Positions 1 to 5,504 are shown, counted from the stretch's first letter. The stretch is 5,898 bases of DNA from Pseudomonadota bacterium (GCA_023434095.1 JAEYTJ010000049.1:1-5898); one strand, 5' to 3'. A program made the numbers and translations. Notes: generated by a model not told the origin, from the sequence alone.

Positions 1-1092
1 GAACTGCTCGCGCTCTATGCGCGCGCCGGTTTCACGCGCGTCGAGCCGCCGGTGCTCCAGCCCGCCGATGCCTTTCTCGACCTGTCGGGCGAGGAGATGC
101 GGCGCACCATGTTCATCACCATGGACCCGGAAGGGCGCGAACTGTGCCTGCGCCCGGACCTGACCCTGCCGGTGTGCCGCCATTACATCGCGGAAGGCGC
201 CGCCCAGCCGCGCGATTTCGCCTATCTCGGCCCGGTGTTCCGCTCCGATGTGGCGGGCGGCGAGCTGCTGCAGGCCGGCGTCGAATCCCTCGGCCGGCAT
301 GACCGCGAGGCGGCGGATGCCGATGTGCTGGCGCTGGGGCTGGAGACGGCGGCGCTGTGGGGGGTGATCGACCCCACCATCCGGCTCGGCGATGCCGGCC
401 TGTTCGCCACGCTGCTCGACGCGCTGAACCTGCCGCCCGTCTGGCGGCGGCGGCTGATCAAGGATTTCGCCCGCTCCGGCGATCTCGGCGCTGACCTCGC
501 GCTGCTGAAGCAGCGCCCCGAGGCCGGCGGCGTCACCGCCCATGCCGGCGTGCTCTCGGCGCTGGCAGGCTCCGACCCGGCGGCGGCGCGGGCGCTGGTG
601 ACGGATTTGCTCTCCATCGCCGGCATCTCCACCGTCGGCGGGCGTTCCGTGTCGGAAATCGCCGAGCGCTTTCTGGAGCAGGCGGCGCCCGGCGATGCCG
701 AGGGCCTGTCACCGGAGAAGGTCGCGGTGATCGAGCGCTATCTCGCCATTGCCGGCACGCCCGACCAGGCGGCGGCGCGGCTGCGGGCGCTGGCGGAGGA
801 GGCGGGCCTGGAGCTGGACGGCGCGCTCGACGCCTTCGAGACCCGCACCCATTTCATCGCCGCGCAGGGCATCGAGCCCGAGCGCCTGTCCTTCGCCACC
901 GCCTTCGGCCGGCCGCTGGATTACTACTCCGGCATGGTGTTCGAGCTGCACGAGAACGGGGCGGGTGCGCCGCTGGTGGCCGGCGGGCGGTATGACGGGC
1001 TGCTCGGCCGGCTCGGCGCCGGGGAACCCATTCCCGCCGTCGGCTTCGCCGTCTGGCTCGGCCGGCTCGACGCCGTGGAGGCCTGCCGATGA
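1..1092 (+). CDS. hisZ: ATP phosphoribosyltransferase regulatory subunit HisZ (5' end missing)
   Basis: HisZ is a catalytically inactive paralogue of class II histidyl-tRNA synthetase. It binds HisG and makes the first step of histidine biosynthesis (ATP + PRPP to phosphoribosyl-ATP) active and histidine-sensitive in the cytoplasm. The frame is open from base 1, so the gene starts upstream; the GTG at 52 is internal. The 363 visible residues fall slightly short of the roughly 370-390 usual for HisZ, so perhaps 10-25 residues are missing. HisRS-like signatures appear in order: LRPDLTLPVCRHY, the motif-2-like FAYLGPVFRSD, SLGRHDREAADADVLALG, LDYYSGMVFELH, and the motif-3-like GGRYDGLLGRLG followed by PAVGFAVWLGRLDAV. 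There is no HisRS anticodon-binding domain after motif 3, which separates it from HisS. It overlaps hisG by 4 bp, implying translational coupling. A hisS gene often lies just upstream in related genomes, but that is outside this window. Confidence 0.93.
   Translation, partial: ELLALYARAGFTRVEPPVLQPADAFLDLSGEEMRRTMFITMDPEGRELCLRPDLTLPVCRHYIAEGAAQPRDFAYLGPVFRSDVAGGELLQAGVESLGRHDREAADADVLALGLETAALWGVIDPTIRLGDAGLFATLLDALNLPPVWRRRLIKDFARSGDLGADLALLKQRPEAGGVTAHAGVLSALAGSDPAAARALVTDLLSIAGISTVGGRSVSEIAERFLEQAAPGDAEGLSPEKVAVIERYLAIAGTPDQAAARLRALAEEAGLELDGALDAFETRTHFIAAQGIEPERLSFATAFGRPLDYYSGMVFELHENGAGAPLVAGGRYDGLLGRLGAGEPIPAVGFAVWLGRLDAVEACR
1077..1081 (+). promoter_or_regulatory. hisG ribosome binding site inside hisZ
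   Basis: GGAGG lies 7 nt before the ATG at 1089, within the last codons of hisZ. It is the best Shine-Dalgarno match near any start in the window and fixes the hisG start. Together with the ATGA overlap it indicates that hisZ and hisG are translated from one message. Confidence 0.75.
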
Positions 1093-2060
1093 GTGCGCTG
1101 ACCGTTGCCGTGCCGTCCAAGGGCCGGCTGCAGGAAAACGCCACCGGTTTCTTCGCCCGCGCCGGCATGTCGCTGACCCAGTCGCGCGGGGTGCGCGACT
1201 ATCGCGGCACGCTGACCGGGGTGGAGGGGGTGGAGGTCGCCTATCTCTCGGCGTCCGAGATCGCCAGCCAGCTGGCCGCCGGGGCCGTGCATCTCGGCGT
1301 CACCGGCGAGGATTTGGTGCGCGAGAGCATTCCCGACGCCGATTCCAAGGTGCTGCTGGTGGAAGGCCTCGGCTTCGGCCACGCCAATGTGGTGGTGGCG
1401 GTGCCGCAGGCCTGGATCGACGTGCGCACCATGCGCGACCTCGACGACGTGGCCACGCATTTCCACGCCACGCGCGGGCGCCGGGTGCGGGTGGCGACCA
1501 AGTATCTCAACCTCACGCGCGGCTTCTTCGCGCGCCACGGCATTGTCGACTACCGCATCGTCGAGAGCCTCGGGGCCACCGAGGGCACGCCGGCGGCGGG
1601 GACGGCGGAGCTGATCGTCGACATCACCACGACCGGCTCGACGCTGGCGGCGAACGCGCTGAAGGTGGTGGAGGACGGGGTGATGCTGCGCTCCGAGGCC
1701 AATCTGGTCGCCTCGCTCAACGCGGACTGGAACCCGGCCGCGAAGGCGGCGGCGCGGGCGCTGCTCGACCGGGTGACGGCGGCCAAGCGCGCCGCCACCA
1801 TGCGCGAGGTGAAGACGCGCTTTGCCGCCTGCGACGCCGGCGTGGTGCAGGAGGCGGTGCGCCGCTTCCGCGCGGTGGCGCCCTTCGGCGCGCCGACCTC
1901 CTCCGGCATGGTGACGCTGCACTGCCCGCCGGACACGCTGCACGCGCTCGCGGTGTTCTTGCGCGAACAGGGTGCGGCGACCGTCTCGGTCGGCCCGCTC
2001 GACTATGTGTTCGCCGCCGAGAACCCGCTTTACGCCAAGCTGGAAGAGCGGATCGGGTAG
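1089..2060 (+). CDS. hisG: ATP phosphoribosyltransferase HisG, with C-terminal extension
   Basis: HisG catalyses the committed step of histidine biosynthesis, condensing ATP with PRPP. The product has 323 residues. The catalytic part covers about residues 1-230: the N-terminal VAVPSKGRL (6-14), LGVTGEDLV (69-77), VRVATKYLNLTRGFF (133-147), and the PRPP-binding loop ELIVDITTTGSTLAANAL (174-191). It is most like the rhizobial short HisG, which I recall as about 231 residues. Residues from about 235 to 323 are an extra C-terminal segment. Its second half (SGMVTLHCPPDTLHAL, then FLREQGAATVSVGPLDYVF) has the beta-alpha-beta look of the ACT-like histidine-binding domain of long HisG; this is a resemblance by eye only. 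The start is supported by the GGAGG at 7 nt and the ATGA overlap with hisZ. Downstream is a palindromic repeat that could terminate the transcript. Identity as HisG is near certain; the role of the extension is inferred. Confidence 0.97.
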   Translation: MSALTVAVPSKGRLQENATGFFARAGMSLTQSRGVRDYRGTLTGVEGVEVAYLSASEIASQLAAGAVHLGVTGEDLVRESIPDADSKVLLVEGLGFGHANVVVAVPQAWIDVRTMRDLDDVATHFHATRGRRVRVATKYLNLTRGFFARHGIVDYRIVESLGATEGTPAAGTAELIVDITTTGSTLAANALKVVEDGVMLRSEANLVASLNADWNPAAKAAARALLDRVTAAKRAATMREVKTRFAACDAGVVQEAVRRFRAVAPFGAPTSSGMVTLHCPPDTLHALAVFLREQGAATVSVGPLDYVFAAENPLYAKLEERIG

Positions 2061-2073
2061 GGTCTCCGCGGCG

Positions 2074-2113
2074 CGGGCCTTGCGTGTCGGGGCTGCGTGC
2101 CGGGCCTTGCGTG
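2074..2113. repeat. 13-bp direct repeat, 27-bp period
   Basis: CGGGCCTTGCGTG occurs exactly at 2074-2086 and again at 2101-2113, a 27-bp step. The second copy abuts the left arm of the first inverted repeat. It may be a small duplication made when the palindrome inserted or rearranged, or coincidental slippage in GC-rich DNA. Confidence 0.6.
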
Positions 2114-2207
2114 CTTCGAGGCTCGCTTGCGCTCGCACCTCAGCATGACGACGGTGCGCTCTGGTTGCGTCATCCTGAGGTGCCCGGGCGCAGCCCGGGC
2201 CTCGAAG
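2114..2207. repeat. Long inverted repeat A (CTTCGAG ... CTCGAAG), probable dispersed palindrome and terminator
   Basis: The left arm (2114-2150) begins CTTCGAGGC and ends CACCTCAGCATGACG. The right arm (2168-2207) begins CGTCATCCTGAGGTG and ends GCCTCGAAG, its reverse complement apart from one mismatch near the loop end and a divergent centre. The arms are separated by 17 bp. The right arm carries its own hairpin: GCCCGGG (2182-2188), loop CGCAG, CCCGGGC (2194-2200). The pattern CTTCGAGGC...CACCTCAGGATGACG is one I recall as an abundant intergenic palindrome in Bradyrhizobium and Xanthobacter-type genomes; that is memory, not a search. Located 53 bp after hisG, it could end hisG transcription. 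Confidence 0.85.
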
Positions 2208-2250
2208 GGCGCAGGCGGCGTGGGACCGAGGGGACTTCCCGGGATAGCAA

Positions 2251-2396
2251 CCCGTGTCCCGGCCCGGCGGAGCGCCGCGCCGGGACCCAGCGCAAGACGC
2301 TTCTGCCGTCTGTGTCGCGGAGACTTAGGCGCTGCGCGGGATTTCTTCTGGGTCCCGGATCGGCGCCGTGCTGCGCACGGCTGGTCCGGGATACGG
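2251..2396. repeat. Long inverted repeat B (GTGTCCCGG ... CCGGGATAC), second palindrome family
   Basis: The left arm (2251-2290) begins CCCGTGTCCCGG and ends GGGACCCAG. The right arm (2348-2396) begins CTGGGTCCCGG and ends TCCGGGATACGG, with 57 bp between. Each arm is also a hairpin. In the left arm GTCCCGGC (2256-2263) pairs with GCCGGGAC (2279-2286), continued inward by CGGCG/CGCCG around a GAG loop with a single C-C mismatch. In the right arm TCCCGGA/TCCGGGA (2353-2359, 2385-2391) encloses GCCGTGC-TGC-GCACGGC (2365-2381). The outer part resembles another dispersed alphaproteobacterial repeat with a CCCGGA core that I recall, unverified. It ends 1 bp from the cysG stop, so it is well placed to terminate cysG. 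Confidence 0.85.
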
Positions 2397-2397
2397 C

Positions 2398-3903
2398 TCA
2401 GCCCTGCGCCGCCCGCGCGTCCTCTTCAGCGTCCAGCGGCAGCGCAAACGCCGCCGCTTCGCCGATGGCATGGCCGAACAGGATGAGGCAGGGGCCGGTG
2501 GCGCCGTCCGCAACGGCGGCTTCCAGCGCTGCCTGCAGCGTGCCGACGGTGGCGGGGACCTGCCGCTCTTCCGGCCGTGTGGCGGAGAACAGGGCGATGG
2601 CCGGCGTCGCCGGATCGAGCCCGGCCGCCATCGCCTTGCCGGCCAGCTCGCCCCAGGTGCGCTGGGGCATATACACCACCGTGGTGGCGGCGGGATCGGC
2701 CAGCGCTGCCCAGTCGAGGTCGCGCGGCAGCTTGCCGTCGCGCGCATGGGCGGTGACGAATTGCAGCCGTCGTGCATGGTTGCGATGGGTGAGCGAGGTG
2801 GCGAGCCGGCTCGCTGCGCCCTGCGCGGCGGTGATGCCGGGCACTACTTCCACCGGCAGGCCGGCCTGCCGCGCGGCGGCGATCTCCTCGCCGGCGCGGC
2901 CGAACACCATGGGGTCGCCGCCCTTGAGCCGCACCACGCGCTTGCCCTGCTTCGCCAGCGAGACCATCAGCGCGTTGATGTCGTCCTGCTTGCAGGAGGC
3001 CTTGTAGCCGGTCTTGCCGACCAGCATCTTGCGGGCCTCGCGGCGGGCGACGTCCAGCACTGCCGGGGAGACGAGATCGTCATAGAGCACGACATCGGCC
3101 GATTGCAGCACGCGCACGGCCTTCAAGGTGAGCAGTTCCGGGTCGCCCGGGCCGGCGCCAACCAGCGCCACCGAGCCGCGCGGCGCGTCGCTGCGCTCGA
3201 TTTCGGCGCGTCCGAGCAGGCCGTCGCGCAGCGCCTCCGAGGGCTCGGCTTCCGGCGTTTCCAGCGCGGCTTCGGTGAAGCGCTCCCAGAAGCGACGGCG
3301 GCCCTGATAGGAGAGGGCGAGGGCGGCGACGGACGGGCGCCAATTGCGCGCGGCCTCGGCCCAGCGCTTGAAGCCCTGCGGGATGACCGCCTCTATCTTC
3401 GCCCGCACCGCCTGCCCGAAGACCGGCGCGGCGCCGTCGGTGGAGATGCCGACCACCAGAGGCGAGCGGTTGACGATGGCGCCGAAGGCGAAATCGCAGA
3501 AGGCCGGCTTGTCGACCACATTGACCGGCACGCCGGCCGCACGGGCGGCTTCGGCGAAATGCGCGCCTTCCGCGTCCTCCTCGATGGCGCCGATGGCGAG
3601 CGCGGCGCCGTCAAGATCGGCCGCCGTCCAGTCGCGGGCGATGAGCGTGAGCGGGCCGTCGGGCGGTGCGGCGGCAAGCTCGACGAGGTCGTCGCAGAAG
3701 GCGGGGGCGAACACGTCCACCCGTGCTCCGGCGGCGGAGAGCAGCTCTGCCTTCCACGCCGCCGCCTCCGTGCCGCCGGCCAGCACGACACGGCGGCCGG
3801 CGAGGGCGAAGAACACCGGCAGGCGCGCCAGCGCCGACATGCGCGCAGCGGCGCGGCGGGCGCGGCGCTCGCCGGGGGGCGTGGGGGTGGCGGAATCGGT
3901 CAT
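2398..3903 (-). CDS. cysG: Siroheme synthase CysG (SUMT, precorrin-2 dehydrogenase, ferrochelatase)
   Basis: CysG makes siroheme, the cofactor of sulfite and nitrite reductases, from uroporphyrinogen III by two SAM-dependent methylations, NAD-dependent oxidation and iron insertion. The 501 residues hold both halves. The N-terminal half has the NAD fold with GGTEAAAWK (43-51), NVVD with the conserved Asp131, and RSPLVVGISTDGAAP (146-160). The C-terminal methyltransferase has LVGAGPGDPELLTL (247-260), YDDLVS (274-279), VGK (295-297), RLKGGDP (325-331), GITAA (356-360), LTHR (371-374) and YMP (411-413). The nucleotide loop reads GGT where Escherichia coli has GGG. I chose ATG at 3903: a weak GGACGA site lies 8 nt upstream, and the TTG at 3945 would lie upstream of the likely transcription start. 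ATG at 3840 (480 residues) is also possible. No sulfate-assimilation gene follows it; the next gene is convergent hisG. Control probably comes from the palindrome upstream. Confidence 0.96.
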   Translation of the reverse strand: MTDSATPTPPGERRARRAAARMSALARLPVFFALAGRRVVLAGGTEAAAWKAELLSAAGARVDVFAPAFCDDLVELAAAPPDGPLTLIARDWTAADLDGAALAIGAIEEDAEGAHFAEAARAAGVPVNVVDKPAFCDFAFGAIVNRSPLVVGISTDGAAPVFGQAVRAKIEAVIPQGFKRWAEAARNWRPSVAALALSYQGRRRFWERFTEAALETPEAEPSEALRDGLLGRAEIERSDAPRGSVALVGAGPGDPELLTLKAVRVLQSADVVLYDDLVSPAVLDVARREARKMLVGKTGYKASCKQDDINALMVSLAKQGKRVVRLKGGDPMVFGRAGEEIAAARQAGLPVEVVPGITAAQGAASRLATSLTHRNHARRLQFVTAHARDGKLPRDLDWAALADPAATTVVYMPQRTWGELAGKAMAAGLDPATPAIALFSATRPEERQVPATVGTLQAALEAAVADGATGPCLILFGHAIGEAAAFALPLDAEEDARAAQG

Positions 3904-3936
3904 CGCGGCGGTCGTCCGTAACGGGTCTTCGGACTT

Positions 3937-3967
3937 ATCACACAAAAATATCGTCTATTGAAGTCAA
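3937..3967 (-). promoter_or_regulatory. Candidate sigma-70 promoter of cysG
   Basis: On the minus strand a TTGACT -35 box (complement of 3962-3967) is followed after 19 nt by TGTGAT (complement of 3937-3942), a 4/6 match to TATAAT. The 19-nt spacer is long, which would fit a promoter needing help or supercoiling. Transcription would begin near 3930, giving a leader of about 27 nt. The block lies in an AT-rich patch unlike the surrounding coding DNA. The -35 assignment is more convincing than the -10. Confidence 0.5.
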
Positions 3968-3973
3968 TGGACG
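3952..3973. promoter_or_regulatory. 22-bp near-perfect palindrome, candidate operator for cysG
   Basis: The site reads CGTC-T-ATTGA-ag-TCAAT-G-GACG on the plus strand; 9 of 11 symmetric base pairs match and the only breaks are the centre and one position per half. Partial symmetry continues outward to 3945-3980 (AAA and TTT ends). It overlaps the TTGACT -35 box of the cysG promoter and lies in the AT-rich gap between cysG and the YqhA-like gene, so a dimeric repressor bound here would block cysG. I cannot name the regulator: it does not fit the Irr or RirA boxes as I remember them. A sulfur- or cysteine-responsive regulator is a reasonable guess from the gene controlled, nothing more. Confidence 0.55.
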
Positions 3974-3991
3974 AAAATTTCGCGGAAAATG

Positions 3992-4489
3992 TCAGTGCGC
4001 CTTCTCCGACAGGCGGTCGGTCCAGGCGAGGACCACGCCGGACAGCACGAACACGACATGGATGATGACCAGCCACATCAGCTGCTTTTCATCCACGCCG
4101 CGGTCGAGATTCATGAAGGCTTTCAAGAGCGCGATGGCGGAGATGGCGACGATGGAGGCCAGCAGCTTCTGCTTGAGGCCGGCGAAATCCACCTTCGTCA
4201 TCCATTCCGGCCACGCCGCATGGCCGGAGCCGTCGATCTTGGCGACGAAGTTCTCATAGCCGGAGAAGATGACGATGATGACCAGAGAGCCGGTGAAGGT
4301 GAGATCCACCAGCGCCAATATGCCGAGGATGGTGTCGCTCTCGTCGAACTGCGTGGCGTGGGTGACGAAGTGGAACAGCTCGACGCCGAATTTGTAGAGC
4401 AGCACCGCCAGAGCGATCACCAGCCCGAGATAGAACGGCGCCATGATCCAGCGACTGAGAAGAATGGTGCGTTCGATGAGCTTGTCCAT
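3992..4489 (-). CDS. yqhA: YqhA/UPF0114 family inner-membrane protein
   Basis: This is a 165-residue integral membrane protein whose molecular function is not established for the family. It matches Escherichia coli YqhA (about 164 residues) along its whole length by eye: SRWIMAPFYLGL (12-23), the signature SLVIIVIFSGYENFV (68-82), KVDFAGLKQKLLASIVAIS (99-117) and KQLMWLVIIHVVFVLS (135-150), ending in a DRL-containing polar tail. Four hydrophobic segments are visible, at about 15-37, 53-76, 108-125 and 138-157. The ATG at 4489 is chosen because MDKLIERTILLSRW matches the family N-terminus; the frame extends upstream to 4543 without family-like sequence. The ribosome site is weak (AAGG about 10 nt before the ATG). 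It lies 88 bp upstream of cysG and is probably a separate unit because the cysG promoter candidate falls between them. Confidence 0.93.
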   Translation of the reverse strand: MDKLIERTILLSRWIMAPFYLGLVIALAVLLYKFGVELFHFVTHATQFDESDTILGILALVDLTFTGSLVIIVIFSGYENFVAKIDGSGHAAWPEWMTKVDFAGLKQKLLASIVAISAIALLKAFMNLDRGVDEKQLMWLVIIHVVFVLSGVVLAWTDRLSEKAH

Positions 4490-4515
4490 GCGTCCGTCGC
4501 CTTGAGCTGACCCCG

Positions 4516-4535
4516 CCTCTCGCGGATGCGAGAGG
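4516..4535 (-). terminator. Perfect 8-bp hairpin between the exported protein gene and yqhA
   Basis: CCTCTCGC (4516-4523), loop GGAT, GCGAGAGG (4528-4535) form a perfect stem. On the minus strand it lies about 90 nt after the stop of the exported-protein gene and 27 nt before the yqhA start codon. No T-tract follows, so intrinsic termination is doubtful; it could equally be a leader hairpin of yqhA or a processing site. Confidence 0.4.
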
Positions 4536-4602
4536 GGTGCCACGGCGCCGCGACGGCGGCAAGGGGGCGTGACGCAGGGGCCGCGTGCACCCCTCGCAGG
4601 GG
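4532..4602 (-). repeat. Overlapping alternative inverted repeats in the yqhA leader region
   Basis: GAGGGGTGC at 4532-4540 is the exact reverse complement of GCACCCCTC at 4587-4595, a 9-bp pairing over 46 nt. Its arms overlap two local hairpins: the 8-bp stem at 4516-4535 and a 5-bp stem CCCCT-CGC-AGGGG at 4590-4602. The long pairing and the local hairpins cannot form together. This resembles an attenuator layout, but such pairings are not rare in GC-rich DNA and there is no leader peptide or ligand domain that I can recognise. Confidence 0.35.
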
Positions 4603-4624
4603 AGCGGCAACGCCCCGCGCGGCC

Positions 4625-5350
4625 TCAGTTCGCCGTCACCTTCTGGTAGGTGTTCTTCAGTTCGTCCTGAATGACGATGGCGGTGCCTTTGGCGGCGAGC
4701 AGCAGGTCCTGCTGCGGCGTGCGGGTGCCGTAGCTCCAGCCCGCCGGCGGCTTGAGCCGGCTGCCGAGGCCGGGCAGGTCGGCATAGCTCAGCGCGGGAT
4801 CGACGATCTGGGCGTAGGACTGCATCACATAGACCGCGCCGTCCGGGGCGGTGAGCTGGAAGACCGGCTTGCCGGCGTCGAAGCGGTAGGTGGTCTCGCG
4901 GTCGATGGTCTGCTCGGTATAGGACGGGCCCATCGCCTGATGCAGCGACAGCGACACCTCGGCCCGCTTGGCGAAGACGATGCCGCCGACGGTGATGATC
5001 TCCCCGGTCTTGGTGTCGCCGGAGGCGGTGATGCCGTCCATGATGAAATGGCGCGGGCCGTTCATGACCACGGCGAGCGTGTCGAACTGCCGGAGCAGGT
5101 CGCGCCGGGTCAGCGCGTCCCATTTGTCGGCGGGGCAGTCGTCGAAGCCGAGCGTGTTGAACACGGAGGCAAGCAGGCCCTCCCGGGTGACATGCACCGC
5201 CACCAGCTCGCAATAGCGCGCATCGCGCAGCACGGAAGGCAGCTTCGGCGTCGGTTCCGCCGGCTGCTGCGCCAGCGCGGCGCCGCCGGCCAGCGGCAGC
5301 AGGAGGGCGAGGAGGGCGGAGCGGGCGGTCGTCGGGAGCCGGGCGAACAT
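4625..5350 (-). CDS. Conserved exported protein of unknown function
   Basis: I cannot assign a function. The 241-residue product starts with a clear Sec signal peptide: basic MFARLPTTAR, a hydrophobic core (12-26), and a likely signal peptidase I cleavage after Ala27 (ALA-QQ), so the mature protein should be periplasmic or secreted. No further membrane helix is visible. Two cysteines remain in the mature part, Cys47 (RYCELV) and Cys72 (DDCPADKW), and could form a disulfide. Motif-like stretches are NTLGFDDCPADKWDAL (65-80), MNGPRHFIMDGI (96-107), VYVMQSYAQIVDPAL (173-187), DLPGLGSRLKPPAGWSY (191-207) and QDELKNTYQ (228-236). I recall similar strings in hypothetical proteins of several proteobacteria, which suggests a conserved family. 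The ATG at 5350 is supported by GAGGA 6 nt upstream and by the signal peptide. A 135-bp gap with hairpins separates it from yqhA, and a 154-bp gap separates it from msrA. Confidence 0.88.
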   Translation of the reverse strand: MFARLPTTARSALLALLLPLAGGAALAQQPAEPTPKLPSVLRDARYCELVAVHVTREGLLASVFNTLGFDDCPADKWDALTRRDLLRQFDTLAVVMNGPRHFIMDGITASGDTKTGEIITVGGIVFAKRAEVSLSLHQAMGPSYTEQTIDRETTYRFDAGKPVFQLTAPDGAVYVMQSYAQIVDPALSYADLPGLGSRLKPPAGWSYGTRTPQQDLLLAAKGTAIVIQDELKNTYQKVTAN

Positions 5351-5356
5351 GGGACA

Positions 5357-5361
5357 TCCTC
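5357..5361 (-). promoter_or_regulatory. Ribosome binding site of the exported-protein gene
   Basis: GAGGA on the minus strand lies 6 nt before the ATG at 5350. It decides the start against the longer reading of the frame, which continues to about 5611 without a signal peptide at its N-terminus and would run into the msrA coding region. Confidence 0.7.
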
Positions 5362-5474
5362 GGTCGGTGCGGATGCGCGGCACGCTACCGCCACCTACCG
5401 GCCGGGCGGAAGACGCGCCGGCGATGCGACCAAGAATAGACGGGCCGGGCCGTCGGGCGACCGGGCGAGAGGCA

Positions 5475-5492
5475 CGGCGGGCGGGCCCGCCG
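5475..5492 (-). terminator. GC-only hairpin just after msrA
   Basis: CGGCGGG (5475-5481), loop CGGG, CCCGCCG (5486-5492) make a 7-bp all-GC stem 12 nt past the msrA stop on the minus strand. It is suitably placed for a terminator but lacks a T-tract, so a Rho-dependent end or simple RNA 3'-end protection is as likely. It also argues that the exported-protein gene downstream has its own promoter in the rest of this 154-bp gap, where I see no convincing -35/-10 pair. Confidence 0.4.
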
Positions 5493-5504
5493 CGCCCCGG
5501 TGCG

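Larger units (their letters stand above)
2061..2397. other. Convergent intergenic region hisG-cysG filled with repeats
   Basis: These 337 bp separate the 3' ends of hisG (plus strand) and cysG (minus strand). The only structures I can support are a short direct repeat and two long inverted repeats, annotated separately, which occupy most of the space. Open frames crossing the region on the plus strand run through the palindromes, have no recognisable product and no convincing ribosome site, so no gene is called. Neither repeat has a long T-tract, so any termination would rely on hairpin strength or on Rho. Confidence 0.8.

Noticed and set aside
924..2138. A 404-codon minus-strand frame antisense to hisG
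   Set aside because: It shadows a certain HisG; the His/Arg/Gly-rich composition reflects complemented GC-rich codons.
2097..2486. A 129-codon plus-strand frame in the hisG-cysG junction
   Set aside because: It lies mostly within inverted repeats A and B, ends inside cysG antisense, and has no domain or ribosome site.
749..3007. A 752-codon plus-strand frame crossing hisZ, hisG, the repeats and into cysG
   Set aside because: It is out of frame with hisZ and hisG and runs through two palindromes. The Arg/Gly/Ala-rich product shows no domain.
2368..3921. A 517-codon open frame on the plus strand, antisense to cysG along almost its whole length
   Set aside because: Long antisense frames are expected in very GC-rich codon usage. 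The product is low-complexity (G, A, R rich), matches nothing I recognise, and the opposite strand encodes an unmistakable CysG.
3904..3945. TTG start giving CysG 14 more residues (MCDKSEDP...)
   Set aside because: It would lie within or upstream of the likely cysG -10 box, and the extra residues do not look like a CysG N-terminus.
4254..5357. A 367-codon minus-strand frame covering the exported protein and part of yqhA
   Set aside because: It is in the wrong frame relative to the signal-peptide protein and YqhA and has Arg/Ala/His-rich shadow composition.
5433..5443. TCTATTCTTGG-like string upstream of the exported-protein gene, similar to one half of the cysG palindrome and to a -10 box
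   Set aside because: Only a half-site matches, the second half is absent, and no -35 box is seen at proper spacing, so it is probably coincidence.
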